Notes: a model not told the origin generated them from the letters alone. 42,053 nt of DNA from Anaerolineales bacterium (GCA_025056175.1 JANWWK010000050.1:1-42053); one strand, 5' to 3'; shown: positions 1 to 8,677, counted from the stretch's first letter. A program made the numbers and translations.

Positions 1-14
1 CTGGGAGGTCTGCC

Positions 15-1442
15 ATGCCCCGCCTGACCCGTTTTCTGCTCGCTGCGCTGCTGCTGGCCCTCTCGGCCTGCCAGTCGGCCACCCCGCCGCCCACGCCGAC
101 CGTCTCGTCCACCGCTGCGCCCTCGTCCACCCCCCCCCCCCCCCCCACCCAAACCCCCAACCCAACCGCCACAGCGACCCCCACGCTGGAGCGGATTACG
201 CTCACCGGCACCTTTGGCCTCTCCCCAGAAATGGCTGGAAAATTTAAGGGCGCTGAAGCCCACATCCGCCGCAGCGAAGACGGACAAAACTTCCTCGTCA
301 CTGCCAGGATGAAAGACCCTCAAACCGGCGAGCTTGTGCCGGTTGAGCTTGTTCTTGTCCCAGGTTCTTTTTCAGATAACCCCAACATCAAAAATCCCCT
401 CTCTCCTCTGACTGTGCGGGCAGTTTTGCCTGCTGGACAAAGCCCTGAGTTTAGCGCTTCTGCCATCACTCCAACCCCTGAACCCACTCCTTCACCCTCA
501 GCCACAAAACATCCTGAACATACGCCAACGCCTGAAAACACCATCACCCCCGCTCTTGAGCCTTCTGCTAATCCTGAAACTTCCTCTTCTTTCAAAGAAT
601 ACACCCTTATCTGGAATGGCAAAGAGTTTCGGGTGGCTTATGAATTCCCAAAGCTGTTTGAAGGCATTGATACTGAAAACCCAACCTTCCATTACGAAAA
701 ATTGCAAGACGTGCCTTTTATTCCTATCGAAGACATTCAAAACGGCATTGCTGCCCAATCTGTCCTGACCAAAATTCAGCAGGACGGCTATCAACCGTTT
801 TACGATGACACTGTCTATTATTGGAAGAAAAATGGCGGATTTGCTCTCCAATTTATCATGACCCCCAAAAACGAAAAATTTGTTATCTTGAAAGCCAGAG
901 CCAATGACCGCGATACAACCAAAGGCGATGCGCCATTCAGCCGTAAAAATACTGCCATTCAAATCACTCCTTACTGGCTCAAAACCCAAATCGGCGAACA
1001 AGCCTATTACATCAATGCCCTCGCGCTTTTTGACCCTGCCAACCCCGACTCCCCAGATAAACGCGAATACAAAATCGTTTTTGGGTTGCCTATTTGGGTA
1101 GGTGAAGGCGAAAGTGTCATTTCTCTTGAAGACCTAAATTACGATTATTCAGCCTTTTACAAAGACCCAAAAAATGGCTTATTGCGGCCAAACAATATCC
1201 GACTTTACGCCGACGAAGCCTACCAAGCCAATCACCCCCTCCTCTCCCAGCTTTTGGCAATTGAAGGGAATGATGCGAGAGTATTGAATGGATTTAATCC
1301 GGATATTCAATATTATATAGACCAATTAAGCTCCGAAAACAGAATTATGGAATCACCAATGACAGGCCCTGGTTATCATGTCCCACTTGATAAATTAATC
1401 CAACAAATGCTCTTTATCTTTGAAGTGGGAGTAGCGCAGTGA
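15..1442 (+). CDS. Pro/Thr-rich lipoprotein with poly-C tract
   Basis: A 475-residue exported lipoprotein of unknown function. The start has an SD (GGAGG) a few bases upstream. Residues 1-19 form a signal peptide with a lipobox ending LSAC, so Cys19 would be lipidated and the protein anchored outside the membrane. Residues 20-60 are a Pro/Thr/Ser linker that contains a run of 17 C (130-146) encoding consecutive prolines. A second low-complexity Pro/Thr linker lies near residues 150-190. The C-terminal part (about 195-475) is globular with many aromatic residues, and I recognise no family in it. The first ~100 codons are closely matched by the broken inverted copy at 41424-41721. The coding sequence becomes more AT-rich towards its 3' end than its neighbours. 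The homopolymer makes the reading frame sensitive to slippage or sequencing error. Confidence 0.8.
   Translation: MPRLTRFLLAALLLALSACQSATPPPTPTVSSTAAPSSTPPPPPTQTPNPTATATPTLERITLTGTFGLSPEMAGKFKGAEAHIRRSEDGQNFLVTARMKDPQTGELVPVELVLVPGSFSDNPNIKNPLSPLTVRAVLPAGQSPEFSASAITPTPEPTPSPSATKHPEHTPTPENTITPALEPSANPETSSSFKEYTLIWNGKEFRVAYEFPKLFEGIDTENPTFHYEKLQDVPFIPIEDIQNGIAAQSVLTKIQQDGYQPFYDDTVYYWKKNGGFALQFIMTPKNEKFVILKARANDRDTTKGDAPFSRKNTAIQITPYWLKTQIGEQAYYINALALFDPANPDSPDKREYKIVFGLPIWVGEGESVISLEDLNYDYSAFYKDPKNGLLRPNNIRLYADEAYQANHPLLSQLLAIEGNDARVLNGFNPDIQYYIDQLSSENRIMESPMTGPGYHVPLDKLIQQMLFIFEVGVAQ
130..146 (+). repeat. 17-C homopolymer tract inside lipoprotein gene
   Basis: Seventeen consecutive C residues lie just after the signal-peptide region of the lipoprotein gene. 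As given, the frame stays open. A change of one or two bases would frameshift nearly the whole mature protein. The related copy at the right end has no such run at the same place. Confidence 0.95.
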
Positions 1443-1636
1443 ACAGTGGGCAGGGAGCAGGGAACTGTGACGGCGCTTGCCGTTTGCGGCCGCTTTCCTC
1501 TCCCGCCTTGTTCCCCGCAGGGGGCTTGCCTTCGCAGAGAGTTGGGAGAGGGTCAGGGTGAGGGTAGTCACACACGAGAGGGGTAGAGGAGGCGGATGGT
1601 TACCATCATTTGCGGTTATACTTGGAATGTTGTTCT
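1443..1636. other. Intergenic region with dispersed-repeat-like sequence
   Basis: This 194-base gap begins directly after the lipoprotein stop with a degenerate GTGAACAGTG/GCAGGGAGCAGGG run. It continues with an imperfect inverted repeat whose arms are CTCTCCC (about 1498) and GGGAGAG (about 1545), followed by a GGGTCAGGGTGAGGG-like stretch. Sequences of this style recur as dispersed intergenic repeats in many bacteria. I see no convincing small gene. A possible -10 box TATACT (1617-1622) precedes nadD. Confidence 0.5.
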
Positions 1637-2266
1637 ATGCCAAACCGCATTGGTATTTTTGGCGGCACCTTCGACCCGCCGCATCTCGGACACCTGATTT
1701 TGGCCGCCGAAGCGCAGGCGCAACTCGGGCTTGACCGTGTGTTATGGGTGCTTACACCCCAGCCGCCCCATAAGCCGGAGCGCGCTATCACCTCACTGGA
1801 ACACCGGCTCGAAATGTTGCGCCGCACCATTCACGGTTGCACCGGGTTTGAACTCTCTCTGGTCGAAATGGAACGAACCGGCCCGCATTACACCATAGAT
1901 ACCCTGTCCATTCTCCAGCAAAAAGATCCGACCGCGAAATTGGTTTTATTAATCGGCGGCGACTCGCTGCGTGACCTGCCCGGCTGGAGCCGCCCGGCTG
2001 AAATCGTTGCCGCAGTTCATGCCCTGGGCGTGATGCGCCGTCCCGACGACCGCATTGAACTCGAGACTCTTGAGCGGCTGTTCCCTGGTATTTCCTCCAA
2101 AATCCGCTTCGTAGATGCACCCCGGCTGGACATTTCCTCGTCTCTCATTCGTCAGCGAATTGCGGGTGGCGGACACTATCGCTACTATCTGCCGCCCGGC
2201 GTCTACGATTACATCCAGAAAAACCATCTTTACCGCGTCACTATCTCATCTTCGGTTGCCCGTTAA
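1637..2266 (+). CDS. nadD: Nicotinate-nucleotide adenylyltransferase
   Basis: Transfers AMP from ATP to nicotinate mononucleotide to give deamido-NAD in cytosolic NAD synthesis. The 209-residue length is usual for NadD. The nucleotidyltransferase signature GIFGGTFDPPHLGH lies at residues 5-18, with its T/HxGH core, and the C-terminal ISSSLIRQR matches the ISSTxIR motif. I chose the ATG at 1637 because the family motif begins a few residues later; an upstream in-frame ATG at 1610 would add nine atypical residues. There is no strong SD. TATACT at 1617-1622 could give a very short leader. The gene stands alone, convergent with the leftward genes that follow. Confidence 0.93.
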   Translation: MPNRIGIFGGTFDPPHLGHLILAAEAQAQLGLDRVLWVLTPQPPHKPERAITSLEHRLEMLRRTIHGCTGFELSLVEMERTGPHYTIDTLSILQQKDPTAKLVLLIGGDSLRDLPGWSRPAEIVAAVHALGVMRRPDDRIELETLERLFPGISSKIRFVDAPRLDISSSLIRQRIAGGGHYRYYLPPGVYDYIQKNHLYRVTISSSVAR

Positions 2267-2271
2267 CGGCG

Positions 2272-2297
2272 CGCGCCCCCTTAAAACAGCGGGCGCG
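2272..2297. terminator. GC-rich hairpin after nadD
   Basis: Arms CGCGCCC (2272-2278) and GGGCGCG (2291-2297) flank an AT-rich loop between two convergent genes. No clear U-tract follows, so its role in termination is uncertain. Confidence 0.3.
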
Positions 2298-2369
2298 GCC
2301 AGACCAACTCAGAGGGAGGAGAGAGTTTTTAAGCGGACGGAGGAGGAAGGCCGCCCGGCTTGGACAAAA

Positions 2370-2585
2370 TTAAAGTGGTTCGTGGTTCGGGTTCGTTCCA
2401 CACCAGACACAGGTGGGTTTATCGAACAGATTGCACTCTTTGGCGTTAGAACAGCGGCGGGCAGTGACACGCGGCGGGTCGGGAAGATAATCCATCGGGT
2501 ACACCACTTCTGTCTCAAAGGCCACCTCGTGACCTGCATGGTCGCAATAACGAACTTTGGTCACTTCCCAGCGTTTCTCTGCCAT
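2370..2585 (-). CDS. Small Cys-rich (putative zinc-ribbon) protein
   Basis: A 71-residue soluble protein of unknown function. It holds Cys in YCDH near residue 14 and a C-terminal cluster RRCSNAKEC...TCVWCGTNP that could bind zinc. The start at 2585 is chosen because a good SD (GGAGG, complement of 2591-2595) lies just upstream. A longer in-frame reading to 2687 has no SD. It is the last gene of a leftward series, about 107 bases after the sugar dehydrogenase gene, and may be co-transcribed with it. The metal-binding role is inference from the Cys pattern only. Confidence 0.65.
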   Translation of the reverse strand: MAEKRWEVTKVRYCDHAGHEVAFETEVVYPMDYLPDPPRVTARRCSNAKECNLFDKPTCVWCGTNPNHEPL

Positions 2586-2692
2586 ACGTACCTCCAAAGG
2601 TTGATTGTATTTTAGGCCATCCGGGTCAGGTTTGCCAGTGACAGGCGTCACAAGACGGGCTGACAAAGGACATATATCGGATGACATCTCTC

Positions 2693-3991
2693 CTATTTTT
2701 TCTCCAACCGGTACAGATTTCCGCGTGAATAATCGGCCAGATAGATTTCTCCGGCATCATCCAGTCCAAAGGTGGAGATTTGAAAACCGGTCTGGAAGAA
2801 CAGCGTTGCGGCGTTGAGAGGGTCACTCACGGCTGTTGTTTCAATGGGAAGCCCCCATACCTTGCCGGAGCAAAAATCGCCGAACAGGTAAATGCCCTGC
2901 CAGGCGGGGAGCGCGTTCCCGGTGTACGTTTCTCCACCGGTGACCGAGCAGCCCAGAGAGTGCGTGTATTCAGCAACTGGCGAGGTGAACTCTGGGCGAT
3001 TGTTGCCCTCATACGGGCGTGTTCCTTCCATTTCGTTCCAGCCAAAGTTAAACCCGCCCGGGGCGCCGCCGGGGACACGATTGATTTCCTCGCGCGCGTT
3101 TTGACCTACATCCGCAATCCACAAAAAGCCGCGCAGGTCGAAGGCGATTTTCCACGGGTTACGCAGGCCAAGCGCCCAGATTTCCGGAGCAACGTTGCCA
3201 GCGTTTACGAAGGGATTATCCGCAGGGATGCCATAAGGGTCGCCGTTGTCCACGTCAATCCGTAGAATTTTGCCCAGCAGTGAATTGTCCGCCTGCGCGT
3301 TATCGAATGGGTCGCCTTGAGAACCGCCATCGCCCAGCCCGATGTACAGATAGCCATCCGGGCCAAAGCGTAATGCCCCGCCGTTATGGTTGGCGTAAGG
3401 CTGTTGGGCGGTCAGCAGGCGTTTTTCACTGCGCGAGTCGGCCGTTGCCCCGTTGGCGGTGAAGCGCGAAATCCACACATCGCCGCTGCGGTCGGTGTAG
3501 TACACGTAAAAATAGCCATTTTGGACGAAATTGGGGTGAAAAGCCAGCCCTAACAACCCCTGTTCCGACGATTGGCTTCCCACCCGGTCGGTGATGTCGA
3601 GAAAGGGTTGGGTTTGTAATTCATCCTTCACCAGAACGCGGATTCGCCCGACCTTTTCCAGCACGAATAAGCGGTTAGACCCATCTCTCGCGCCGGTGAT
3701 GTCGGTGGGTTGGCGCAAGCCGCTGGCAATTAACCGCCAGGTGTATTCTTCGGGGTTTGGCAACACCCGTGGTGTTGGTTCTGCGGTTGGGGAAGGCGGT
3801 GGTGTCGTTACGTCTGGCGTTTGCTCTGGGGTTGAGGGTGGGGCAGTGGGCGGCGGCACGGTTGGGCTGGCAGGGGCTGCCGTTGGCGGCGGCGCGCTGG
3901 CGGTTGAGGTTGGTGCTGCGGCAGGCGCTCCGCACGCGGTGAGAAGTAAAAGCAGGGTCGAAATACCGATAAACAGATTGCACGCTTTCAT
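2693..3991 (-). CDS. PQQ-type sugar dehydrogenase family lipoprotein (GSDH)
   Basis: A 432-residue protein of the glucose/sorbosone dehydrogenase family, six-bladed beta-propellers that use PQQ to oxidise aldose sugars. It is exported as a lipoprotein: residues 1-20 are a signal peptide ending LTAC, then comes a long Pro/Thr linker (about 25-78). The propeller follows. Recognisable stretches are SGLRQPTDITGA, EQGLLGLAFHPNF and NHNGGALRFGPDGYLYIGLGDGG-like sequence, the last giving the His-Asn and Asp-Gly-Gly surroundings typical of the family. The start overlaps the stop of the upstream YkvA-like gene by four bases (ATGA), implying coupled translation. Substrate and true cofactor are not shown by the sequence; several family members are annotated only by fold. 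Confidence 0.87.
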   Translation of the reverse strand: MKACNLFIGISTLLLLLTACGAPAAAPTSTASAPPPTAAPASPTVPPPTAPPSTPEQTPDVTTPPPSPTAEPTPRVLPNPEEYTWRLIASGLRQPTDITGARDGSNRLFVLEKVGRIRVLVKDELQTQPFLDITDRVGSQSSEQGLLGLAFHPNFVQNGYFYVYYTDRSGDVWISRFTANGATADSRSEKRLLTAQQPYANHNGGALRFGPDGYLYIGLGDGGSQGDPFDNAQADNSLLGKILRIDVDNGDPYGIPADNPFVNAGNVAPEIWALGLRNPWKIAFDLRGFLWIADVGQNAREEINRVPGGAPGGFNFGWNEMEGTRPYEGNNRPEFTSPVAEYTHSLGCSVTGGETYTGNALPAWQGIYLFGDFCSGKVWGLPIETTAVSDPLNAATLFFQTGFQISTFGLDDAGEIYLADYSRGNLYRLEKK

Positions 3992-4380
3992 GAGTTCTCC
4001 CGACTCTCTTTGATGTCTATGACCTCTCCGTCAATCACTTCACCTTCTTCGGAAGGCCGTACGGCGGGTGTTATCTCACCGCCGAGCAAATCCTGCAAAT
4101 GTTCACGTACTACCCCAGGCGGACACATTTCCAGGAACAGATACAGCCCGGCCCACACGATGGCGATGTCGTCTGCCGTGCCGATGATGGGTGCGATGGC
4201 ATTGGGGATGAAATCGAGCGGTGAAATCAGGTACACCAGCGCACCAATTGGCAAGAGTTTCAGCAGGAAATTGACGCGTCCATCACCCATCAGCCGCAAG
4301 ATAAGCCGGGTACGCAGGGCAAAATCACGGAAGATGCTGCCCTGCGACGGGATAAGATTGCCGGAAGGGGGTTTATCCAT
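3988..4380 (-). CDS. YkvA family (DUF1232) membrane protein
   Basis: A 130-residue small membrane protein. The DUF1232 core reads LLKLLPIGALVYLISPLDFIPNAI, the family hallmark (YxxSPxDxIPxxxP-like), followed by GTADDIAIVWAGLYLF. One or two hydrophobic segments are visible. The acidic C-terminus (EEGEVIDGEVIDI) contains a repeated EVIDGEVIDI pattern. Start 4380 is preceded by a strong SD (CGGAGGAG). An upstream in-frame start at 4506 has none and would overlap the divergent gene's promoter. It is the first gene of the leftward set and shares an ATGA overlap with the dehydrogenase. Its biochemical function is unknown. Confidence 0.85.
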   Translation of the reverse strand: MDKPPSGNLIPSQGSIFRDFALRTRLILRLMGDGRVNFLLKLLPIGALVYLISPLDFIPNAIAPIIGTADDIAIVWAGLYLFLEMCPPGVVREHLQDLLGGEITPAVRPSEEGEVIDGEVIDIKESRENS

Positions 4381-4469
4381 ATCTCCTCCGAAAATGGTGG
4401 TGGAATGATAGTGTAGGAAGTTAAGAGCTGTGTGAAATCTACGCACGAAGCGCCGTTTGGTTGGCGTCA

Positions 4470-4497
4470 TTGTAAACCAAAAACCCTGTGATAGAAT
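4470..4497 (+). promoter_or_regulatory. Promoter for adenosyltransferase operon (leaderless)
   Basis: -35 TTGTAA (4470-4475), 16-base spacer, -10 TAGAAT (4492-4497). The predicted transcription start falls at or next to the ATG at 4505, and there is no SD, so the first message is probably leaderless. Confidence 0.55.
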
Positions 4498-4504
4498 AGC
4501 CCGC

Positions 4505-5053
4505 ATGTCCCCTTTTTACACCCGTACCGGAGATGAAGGCACGACCGGCCTGTTGGGCGAAGGCCGCGTGCCGAAGTTTGACCTGCGAATTGAGGCCCTG
4601 GGTGCGCTGGATGAAGCCACTGCTGCGCTGGGGCTGGCGCGTTCGCTGGTCCTCGCCCCCACTGTTGCCCCGCTTTTGATGGAAATTCAACGGGATTTGT
4701 ATCATCTCATGGCCGAAGTAGGCGCGACACCCGAAAACGCGGCACGTTTTCGCAAAATCGAAGCAGAGCGCGTACGCTGGCTGGAAGAGCAAACCGATGC
4801 AATCGAACAGCTGGTCACGCTTCCCAACGAGTTCATTTTGCCTGGCGAAACACCTGCCAGTGCGGCGCTTTCGCTGGCGCGCACGGTCGTTCGACGCGCT
4901 GAGCGGCGTGTGGTGGAGTTATTCCATGCCGGCGGGCTGGAAAATCGTGCTTTGCTCGCCTATTTGAACCGCCTTTCCTCGCTGTGTTTCGTGTTGGAAC
5001 TGCTCGAAAACCAATCGGCGGGGCAATCTACCCGCCTGGCAAAAGACCTATGA
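4505..5053 (+). CDS. Corrinoid adenosyltransferase, PduO type
   Basis: Adenosylates cob(I)alamin with ATP to make coenzyme B12 in the cytosol. The 182-residue protein shows the PduO-type N-terminal ATP motif YTRTGDEGTTGLLG (residues 5-18). It also has the conserved ARTVVRRAERRVV helix and YLNRLSSLCFVLE near the C-terminus. Start 4505 places the motif at the usual distance, and no SD is present. It opens a tightly packed operon: its stop overlaps the next start by ATGA. No cobalamin-dependent enzyme is visible in the window, so the partner enzyme is unknown. Confidence 0.92.
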   Translation: MSPFYTRTGDEGTTGLLGEGRVPKFDLRIEALGALDEATAALGLARSLVLAPTVAPLLMEIQRDLYHLMAEVGATPENAARFRKIEAERVRWLEEQTDAIEQLVTLPNEFILPGETPASAALSLARTVVRRAERRVVELFHAGGLENRALLAYLNRLSSLCFVLELLENQSAGQSTRLAKDL

Positions 5054-5754
5054 CCGGCACTTTTCTCAACGTTGTGGCGATATTGGCAGGCGGGATGCTG
5101 GGCTTGCTGGTTGGCGCGCGTCTTTCGGATAAACTGAAAGAAACCGTTGTTGCCGGGATGGGATTGTTTACCACCGCCGTTGGCCTGAAAATGTTTCTGG
5201 ACACGGAAAATGAACTCATCGTCTTGGGTGCGTTGCTGCTGGGGGCGATTCTGGGCGAAGGGTGGGGATTGGAAGACCATTTGCGGCGTTTGGGCCTGTG
5301 GCTCGAACGCCGCTTTGCAGGCGGTAGCGAGGACGAATCCAACCGCTTTGTGCGTGGGTTTATGACGGCTTCTTTACTCTATCTCATCGGCCCGATGGCG
5401 ATTCTCGGCGCGATAAGTGATGGCCTGACCGGCGATTACAAAACCCTGGCAATCAAATCGGTGCTGGATGGTTTTGCCTCGATTGCGTTTGCGTCCAGTC
5501 TGGGAATTGGTGTCTTGTTTTCGGCCATCCCCACGCTGGTTTATCAAGGTGGCATCAGCCTGCTGGCGGCGCAATTGAGTGTGCTCATCACTCCCTCGAT
5601 GATGGGCGAATTGACGGCGACCGGTGGAGTCTTGTTGATGGGCGTGGGGGTGAGTAGTTTGCTGGAGTTGAAGAAAATCCGTGTGGGAAATCTCTTGCCT
5701 GCGTTGCTTATCGCACCGTTAATTGTCTATGTGGTCGAAAAGGTGGTCAAATGA
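5050..5754 (+). CDS. DUF554 (YdfK/YqgA-like) membrane protein
   Basis: A 234-residue integral membrane protein of the DUF554 family, with about six or seven hydrophobic segments. The N-terminus TGTFLNVVAILAGGMLGLLVG and the segments GLFTTAVGLKM, LYLIGPMAILGAISDGLTGD and LLMGVGVSSLLELKKIRVGNLLPALLIAPL fit the family, which is thought to be transport-related but is not characterised. It overlaps the adenosyltransferase stop and the next gene start by ATGA at both ends, so the three genes are translated as a unit. The link to cobalamin metabolism is positional only. Confidence 0.85.
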   Translation: MTGTFLNVVAILAGGMLGLLVGARLSDKLKETVVAGMGLFTTAVGLKMFLDTENELIVLGALLLGAILGEGWGLEDHLRRLGLWLERRFAGGSEDESNRFVRGFMTASLLYLIGPMAILGAISDGLTGDYKTLAIKSVLDGFASIAFASSLGIGVLFSAIPTLVYQGGISLLAAQLSVLITPSMMGELTATGGVLLMGVGVSSLLELKKIRVGNLLPALLIAPLIVYVVEKVVK

Positions 5755-6710
5755 AGGCCTTGTGGCTTGAACATCGGCAATTGCGCCTGCGTGACGATGT
5801 CCCTATGCCTGCCCGGCGCGGCGAGGCGCTCATTCGGGTGCGTCTGGCAGGTGTGTGCGGTACCGACCTGGAGATGGTGAAGGGCTACTACCCCTTCACT
5901 GGTGTTCTCGGCCATGAATTCGTGGGCGAAGTGGTACAAATTGATGACGCGTGTTCCGATTGGCTGGGAAAACGGGTGGTGGGAGAAATCAACGCCGTGT
6001 GTGGGCAATGTGAACAGTGCCGAAACGGCAGGCCAACCCATTGTGAAAACCGCACGGTGTTGGGCATTCTGAATCGGGATGGTGTGTTCGCGGAATACGT
6101 GAGCCTGCCGCCCGATAACTTACATCGGGTGCCAGATTCTGTCCCCGATGAAGCGGCAGTGTTCACCGAGCCGCTGGCGGCGGCTTTGGAGATTCAACAG
6201 CAGGTGCAAATTCGGCCTACTGACCGCGTTTTGCTGGTGGGAGCAGGACGTCTGGGGCAGTTGATTGCCCAAACACTGGCGCTCACCGGTGCTGGTGTGC
6301 AGGTGGTGGCGCGGCACTCCCACCAGCAGGAGTTACTTCGCGCACGGGGTATCTCCGTCCTGAACGAAGCCGATGTTGCTTCACGCCGCTACGATGTGGT
6401 GGTTGAAGCAACCGGCTCTCCAGAGGGGTTTGCCCTGGCGCGTAAGGCCATCCGTCCGCGTGGAACCTTCGTGTTGAAAAGCACCTACAAAGGCGAAATC
6501 TCGCTCAATCTTTCCCCGCTGGTGGTGGATGAAATTACGATAGTCGGTTCGCGCTGTGGGCCGTTTGCACCGGCTCTGCGCCTGCTGGAAAAACGAGAAA
6601 TAGACCCAACGCCCCTGATTGCGGCAGAATTTGGGCTGAACGATGGCATACGCGCGTTCCAGGAGGCGGAAAAGCGCGGCGTATTGAAGGTTTTGCTTCG
6701 GAATGCGTGA
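5751..6710 (+). CDS. Zinc-dependent MDR alcohol dehydrogenase
   Basis: A 319-residue medium-chain dehydrogenase/reductase, slightly shorter than the usual 340-350. Catalytic zinc ligands are seen in GVCGTDLE (Cys near residue 33) and GHEFVGEVV (His-Glu near 52). The structural zinc loop CGQCEQCRNGRPTHCENR carries all four Cys. The NAD(P)-binding turn is VLLVGAGRLGQLIAQ. Substrate cannot be read from the sequence; threonine or polyol dehydrogenases are the nearest in style. It is the third gene of the overlapping operon (ATGA with the DUF554 gene) and is convergent with the GAF kinase downstream. Confidence 0.88.
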   Translation: MKALWLEHRQLRLRDDVPMPARRGEALIRVRLAGVCGTDLEMVKGYYPFTGVLGHEFVGEVVQIDDACSDWLGKRVVGEINAVCGQCEQCRNGRPTHCENRTVLGILNRDGVFAEYVSLPPDNLHRVPDSVPDEAAVFTEPLAAALEIQQQVQIRPTDRVLLVGAGRLGQLIAQTLALTGAGVQVVARHSHQQELLRARGISVLNEADVASRRYDVVVEATGSPEGFALARKAIRPRGTFVLKSTYKGEISLNLSPLVVDEITIVGSRCGPFAPALRLLEKREIDPTPLIAAEFGLNDGIRAFQEAEKRGVLKVLLRNA

Positions 6711-6732
6711 ACGGGGCTGACCGGGAGCGCGC

Positions 6733-7908
6733 TTAACGGGGGATGTAAACAGTAAACGTGGTACCTTCTCCCACTTTGCTGCGAACTTCGATGCGCCCGC
6801 CGTGTCCCTGCACAATCTGTTTGCAAATGGAAAGTCCCAGCCCGGTGCCGGTGGCTTTGGTTTCCAAACCTTTAACGCGATAGAATTTTTGAAACAGGTT
6901 GGGGAGTGCATCTTCCGGGATACCATATCCCGTGTCCGAAACGGAGAAAAACCAGTCTTTTTCTTTGTGCCCCGCGTTGACGGTGACTCGTCCGTTGGCG
7001 CGGTTGTATTTGATGGCGTTACTCATCAAGTTCATCAACACTTGTTTCAGTTTGTCGCGGTCACCGGCCACAATCGGCATGTCTTCAGGGATGTTGATTT
7101 CTATGGAGATGTGGTTTTCTTCGGCTTTAGAGCCAAGCACACCTTTACACTCCTGACAGAGTGGCTGGAACGGGAAACTCGATTTGTTGAACTGCACACG
7201 CCCCGATTCGAGCCGTGCCAGGTCTAGAAACGACGAGGCCAGCGCGTTCAAACGGATGGTCTCCTGGTGGATGTTAGAAATGATTTGCTCTGCTTGCTCG
7301 CGGGAAATTTCAGGGCGCAACAGGAGATAGGTGGCCGTGCTGAGCGAAGCCAGGGGGGTTCGGAGTTCATGGACAAATTCGGCAATCAGGTCAGACTGTT
7401 GAAACAGGCGAGTATTCTCGATGGCAACGGCGGCTTGCGCACCGAGAACGGTCAGCATGTCTTCATCGGTTTCGGTAAAGTCGCCATCCGCTTTGTTCAG
7501 CACTTCCAGCACGCCGACCACTTTTTCTTTGGTGATGAGCGGCACGCCCATCAGCGATTTGGTTTGAAAACTCAGGGTTTGCGCCACGTTCTTGAAGTAG
7601 CGGTTGTCTTTGCGGACGTCGCTAATCCGTACCGGCTCGCGGTGAATCACAATCCAACCGGCAATGCTATCCATGGGGATGACCATGCCGCGCATCATCG
7701 GGTCGGGGTTGGTGGCGGCTTGAAAGTAGAGTTCGCGGGCAGTATCATCATACAGGAGGATGGAGGCGGCTTCGGCTTCGGTAATATCGCGGGCGGCATG
7801 GATGATGCGGTTGAGCAGAGAATCGAGTTCAAGGGTGGAGGCCAGGTCGCGGGAAATCTCGATAAGCCGCTTATAGCGTTCCAGTCGTTTGGGGTAGTTT
7901 TCGAGCAT
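6733..7908 (-). CDS. Cytosolic GAF-domain histidine kinase
   Basis: A 391-residue sensor kinase without membrane segments. A GAF domain (about residues 25-170) precedes a HisKA domain with the H-box FVHELRTPL (phospho-His about 180). A HATPase domain follows, with N-box LMNLMSNAIKYN, G1 SVSDTGYGIPE and G2 GTGLGLSICK. Start 7908 lies one base past the stop of the upstream sirtuin gene, as expected in a tight operon. A longer start at 7968 would overlap the sirtuin gene by 59 bases. It is the last gene of the trio 9849-6733. The likely partner is the receiver-ATPase encoded first, but this is inference. Confidence 0.88.
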   Translation of the reverse strand: MLENYPKRLERYKRLIEISRDLASTLELDSLLNRIIHAARDITEAEAASILLYDDTARELYFQAATNPDPMMRGMVIPMDSIAGWIVIHREPVRISDVRKDNRYFKNVAQTLSFQTKSLMGVPLITKEKVVGVLEVLNKADGDFTETDEDMLTVLGAQAAVAIENTRLFQQSDLIAEFVHELRTPLASLSTATYLLLRPEISREQAEQIISNIHQETIRLNALASSFLDLARLESGRVQFNKSSFPFQPLCQECKGVLGSKAEENHISIEINIPEDMPIVAGDRDKLKQVLMNLMSNAIKYNRANGRVTVNAGHKEKDWFFSVSDTGYGIPEDALPNLFQKFYRVKGLETKATGTGLGLSICKQIVQGHGGRIEVRSKVGEGTTFTVYIPR

Positions 7909-7909
7909 A

Positions 7910-8677
7910 TCAAATCCGTTCTCCGATTGCTGGCAAGACGCGCGCCGCATCGTCTCGCAGCACGACATCGGCTCGCACGTTCAGGTAAGTGATGCTGTTG
8001 TTGATGATAATCAGGTGAGCGCCGCGGTCAATGGCCTGCATGGGAAGCCCCGCTACCGGCAGGACTTCGAGGGAGGAGCCAACGACCATCATCAGGTCAC
8101 AGGTGCGGGCTTCGCGTTGTGCCTCGAACCACGCTTTTTGGGGCAGTTGTTCGCCAAACAGGATGACATCCGGCTTGAGGATGGCGTCACAATCTGGGCA
8201 ATGGGGGATGTCACCGTTTTGAATGAAAGCCGGAAGGTAGGCTTCGTATCCCTGCTGACGATAACACTGCGTGCAGGAGAGCGTTCGCAATGTTCCATGC
8301 AACTCGATGACGCGCCGCGAACCGGCTTTTTGATGAAGCATGTCAATGTTCTGGGTCATCACGGCCTGAATGCGGCCTTTGGCTTCCCATTCGGCCAGCG
8401 TGATGTGACCGGGGTTGGGGCGTGCGTTAAAAATCTGGCTGGCGAGCGGTTGAAACCAGCGGAAGAACTGTTCTGGTGCGGTGCGAAAGGTCGTCAAAGA
8501 GGCCACTTCCAGCGGCTCGTCGCGTGACCACAGCCCCGTGCCTTCCGACCGGAAATCGGGAATGCCTGAGGGGGTAGAAAGACCGGCGCCGGTCAATACC
8601 ACCGCGTGCCGGGCTTTGGAGAGCAATTCAGCGGCGTATTTGATGAGTTCCAGGGTTTGGCCGGAAAAGGCAGGCAT
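7910..8677 (-). CDS. cobB: Sir2-family NAD-dependent protein deacylase
   Basis: A 255-residue sirtuin that removes acyl groups from lysines using NAD. Seen are the NAD motif GAGLSTPSGIPDFRS (about residues 30-44), TQNIDMLHQKAG, the catalytic His in IELHGTL, and the zinc module CTQC ... CPDC. The C-terminal NAD segment VVGSSLEVLPVAGLP is also present. The length is normal. Its ATG overlaps the upstream receiver-ATPase stop by one base (TGATG), and the GAF kinase begins one base after its stop. This strongly suggests co-translation with signalling proteins, which is an unusual setting for a sirtuin. Confidence 0.93.
   Translation of the reverse strand: MPAFSGQTLELIKYAAELLSKARHAVVLTGAGLSTPSGIPDFRSEGTGLWSRDEPLEVASLTTFRTAPEQFFRWFQPLASQIFNARPNPGHITLAEWEAKGRIQAVMTQNIDMLHQKAGSRRVIELHGTLRTLSCTQCYRQQGYEAYLPAFIQNGDIPHCPDCDAILKPDVILFGEQLPQKAWFEAQREARTCDLMMVVGSSLEVLPVAGLPMQAIDRGAHLIIINNSITYLNVRADVVLRDDAARVLPAIGERI

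Noticed and set aside
1498-1555. A possible insertion sequence remnant after the first lipoprotein gene
   Set aside because: Only short inverted arms and G-rich low-complexity sequence are seen. There are no transposase fragments and no target duplication.
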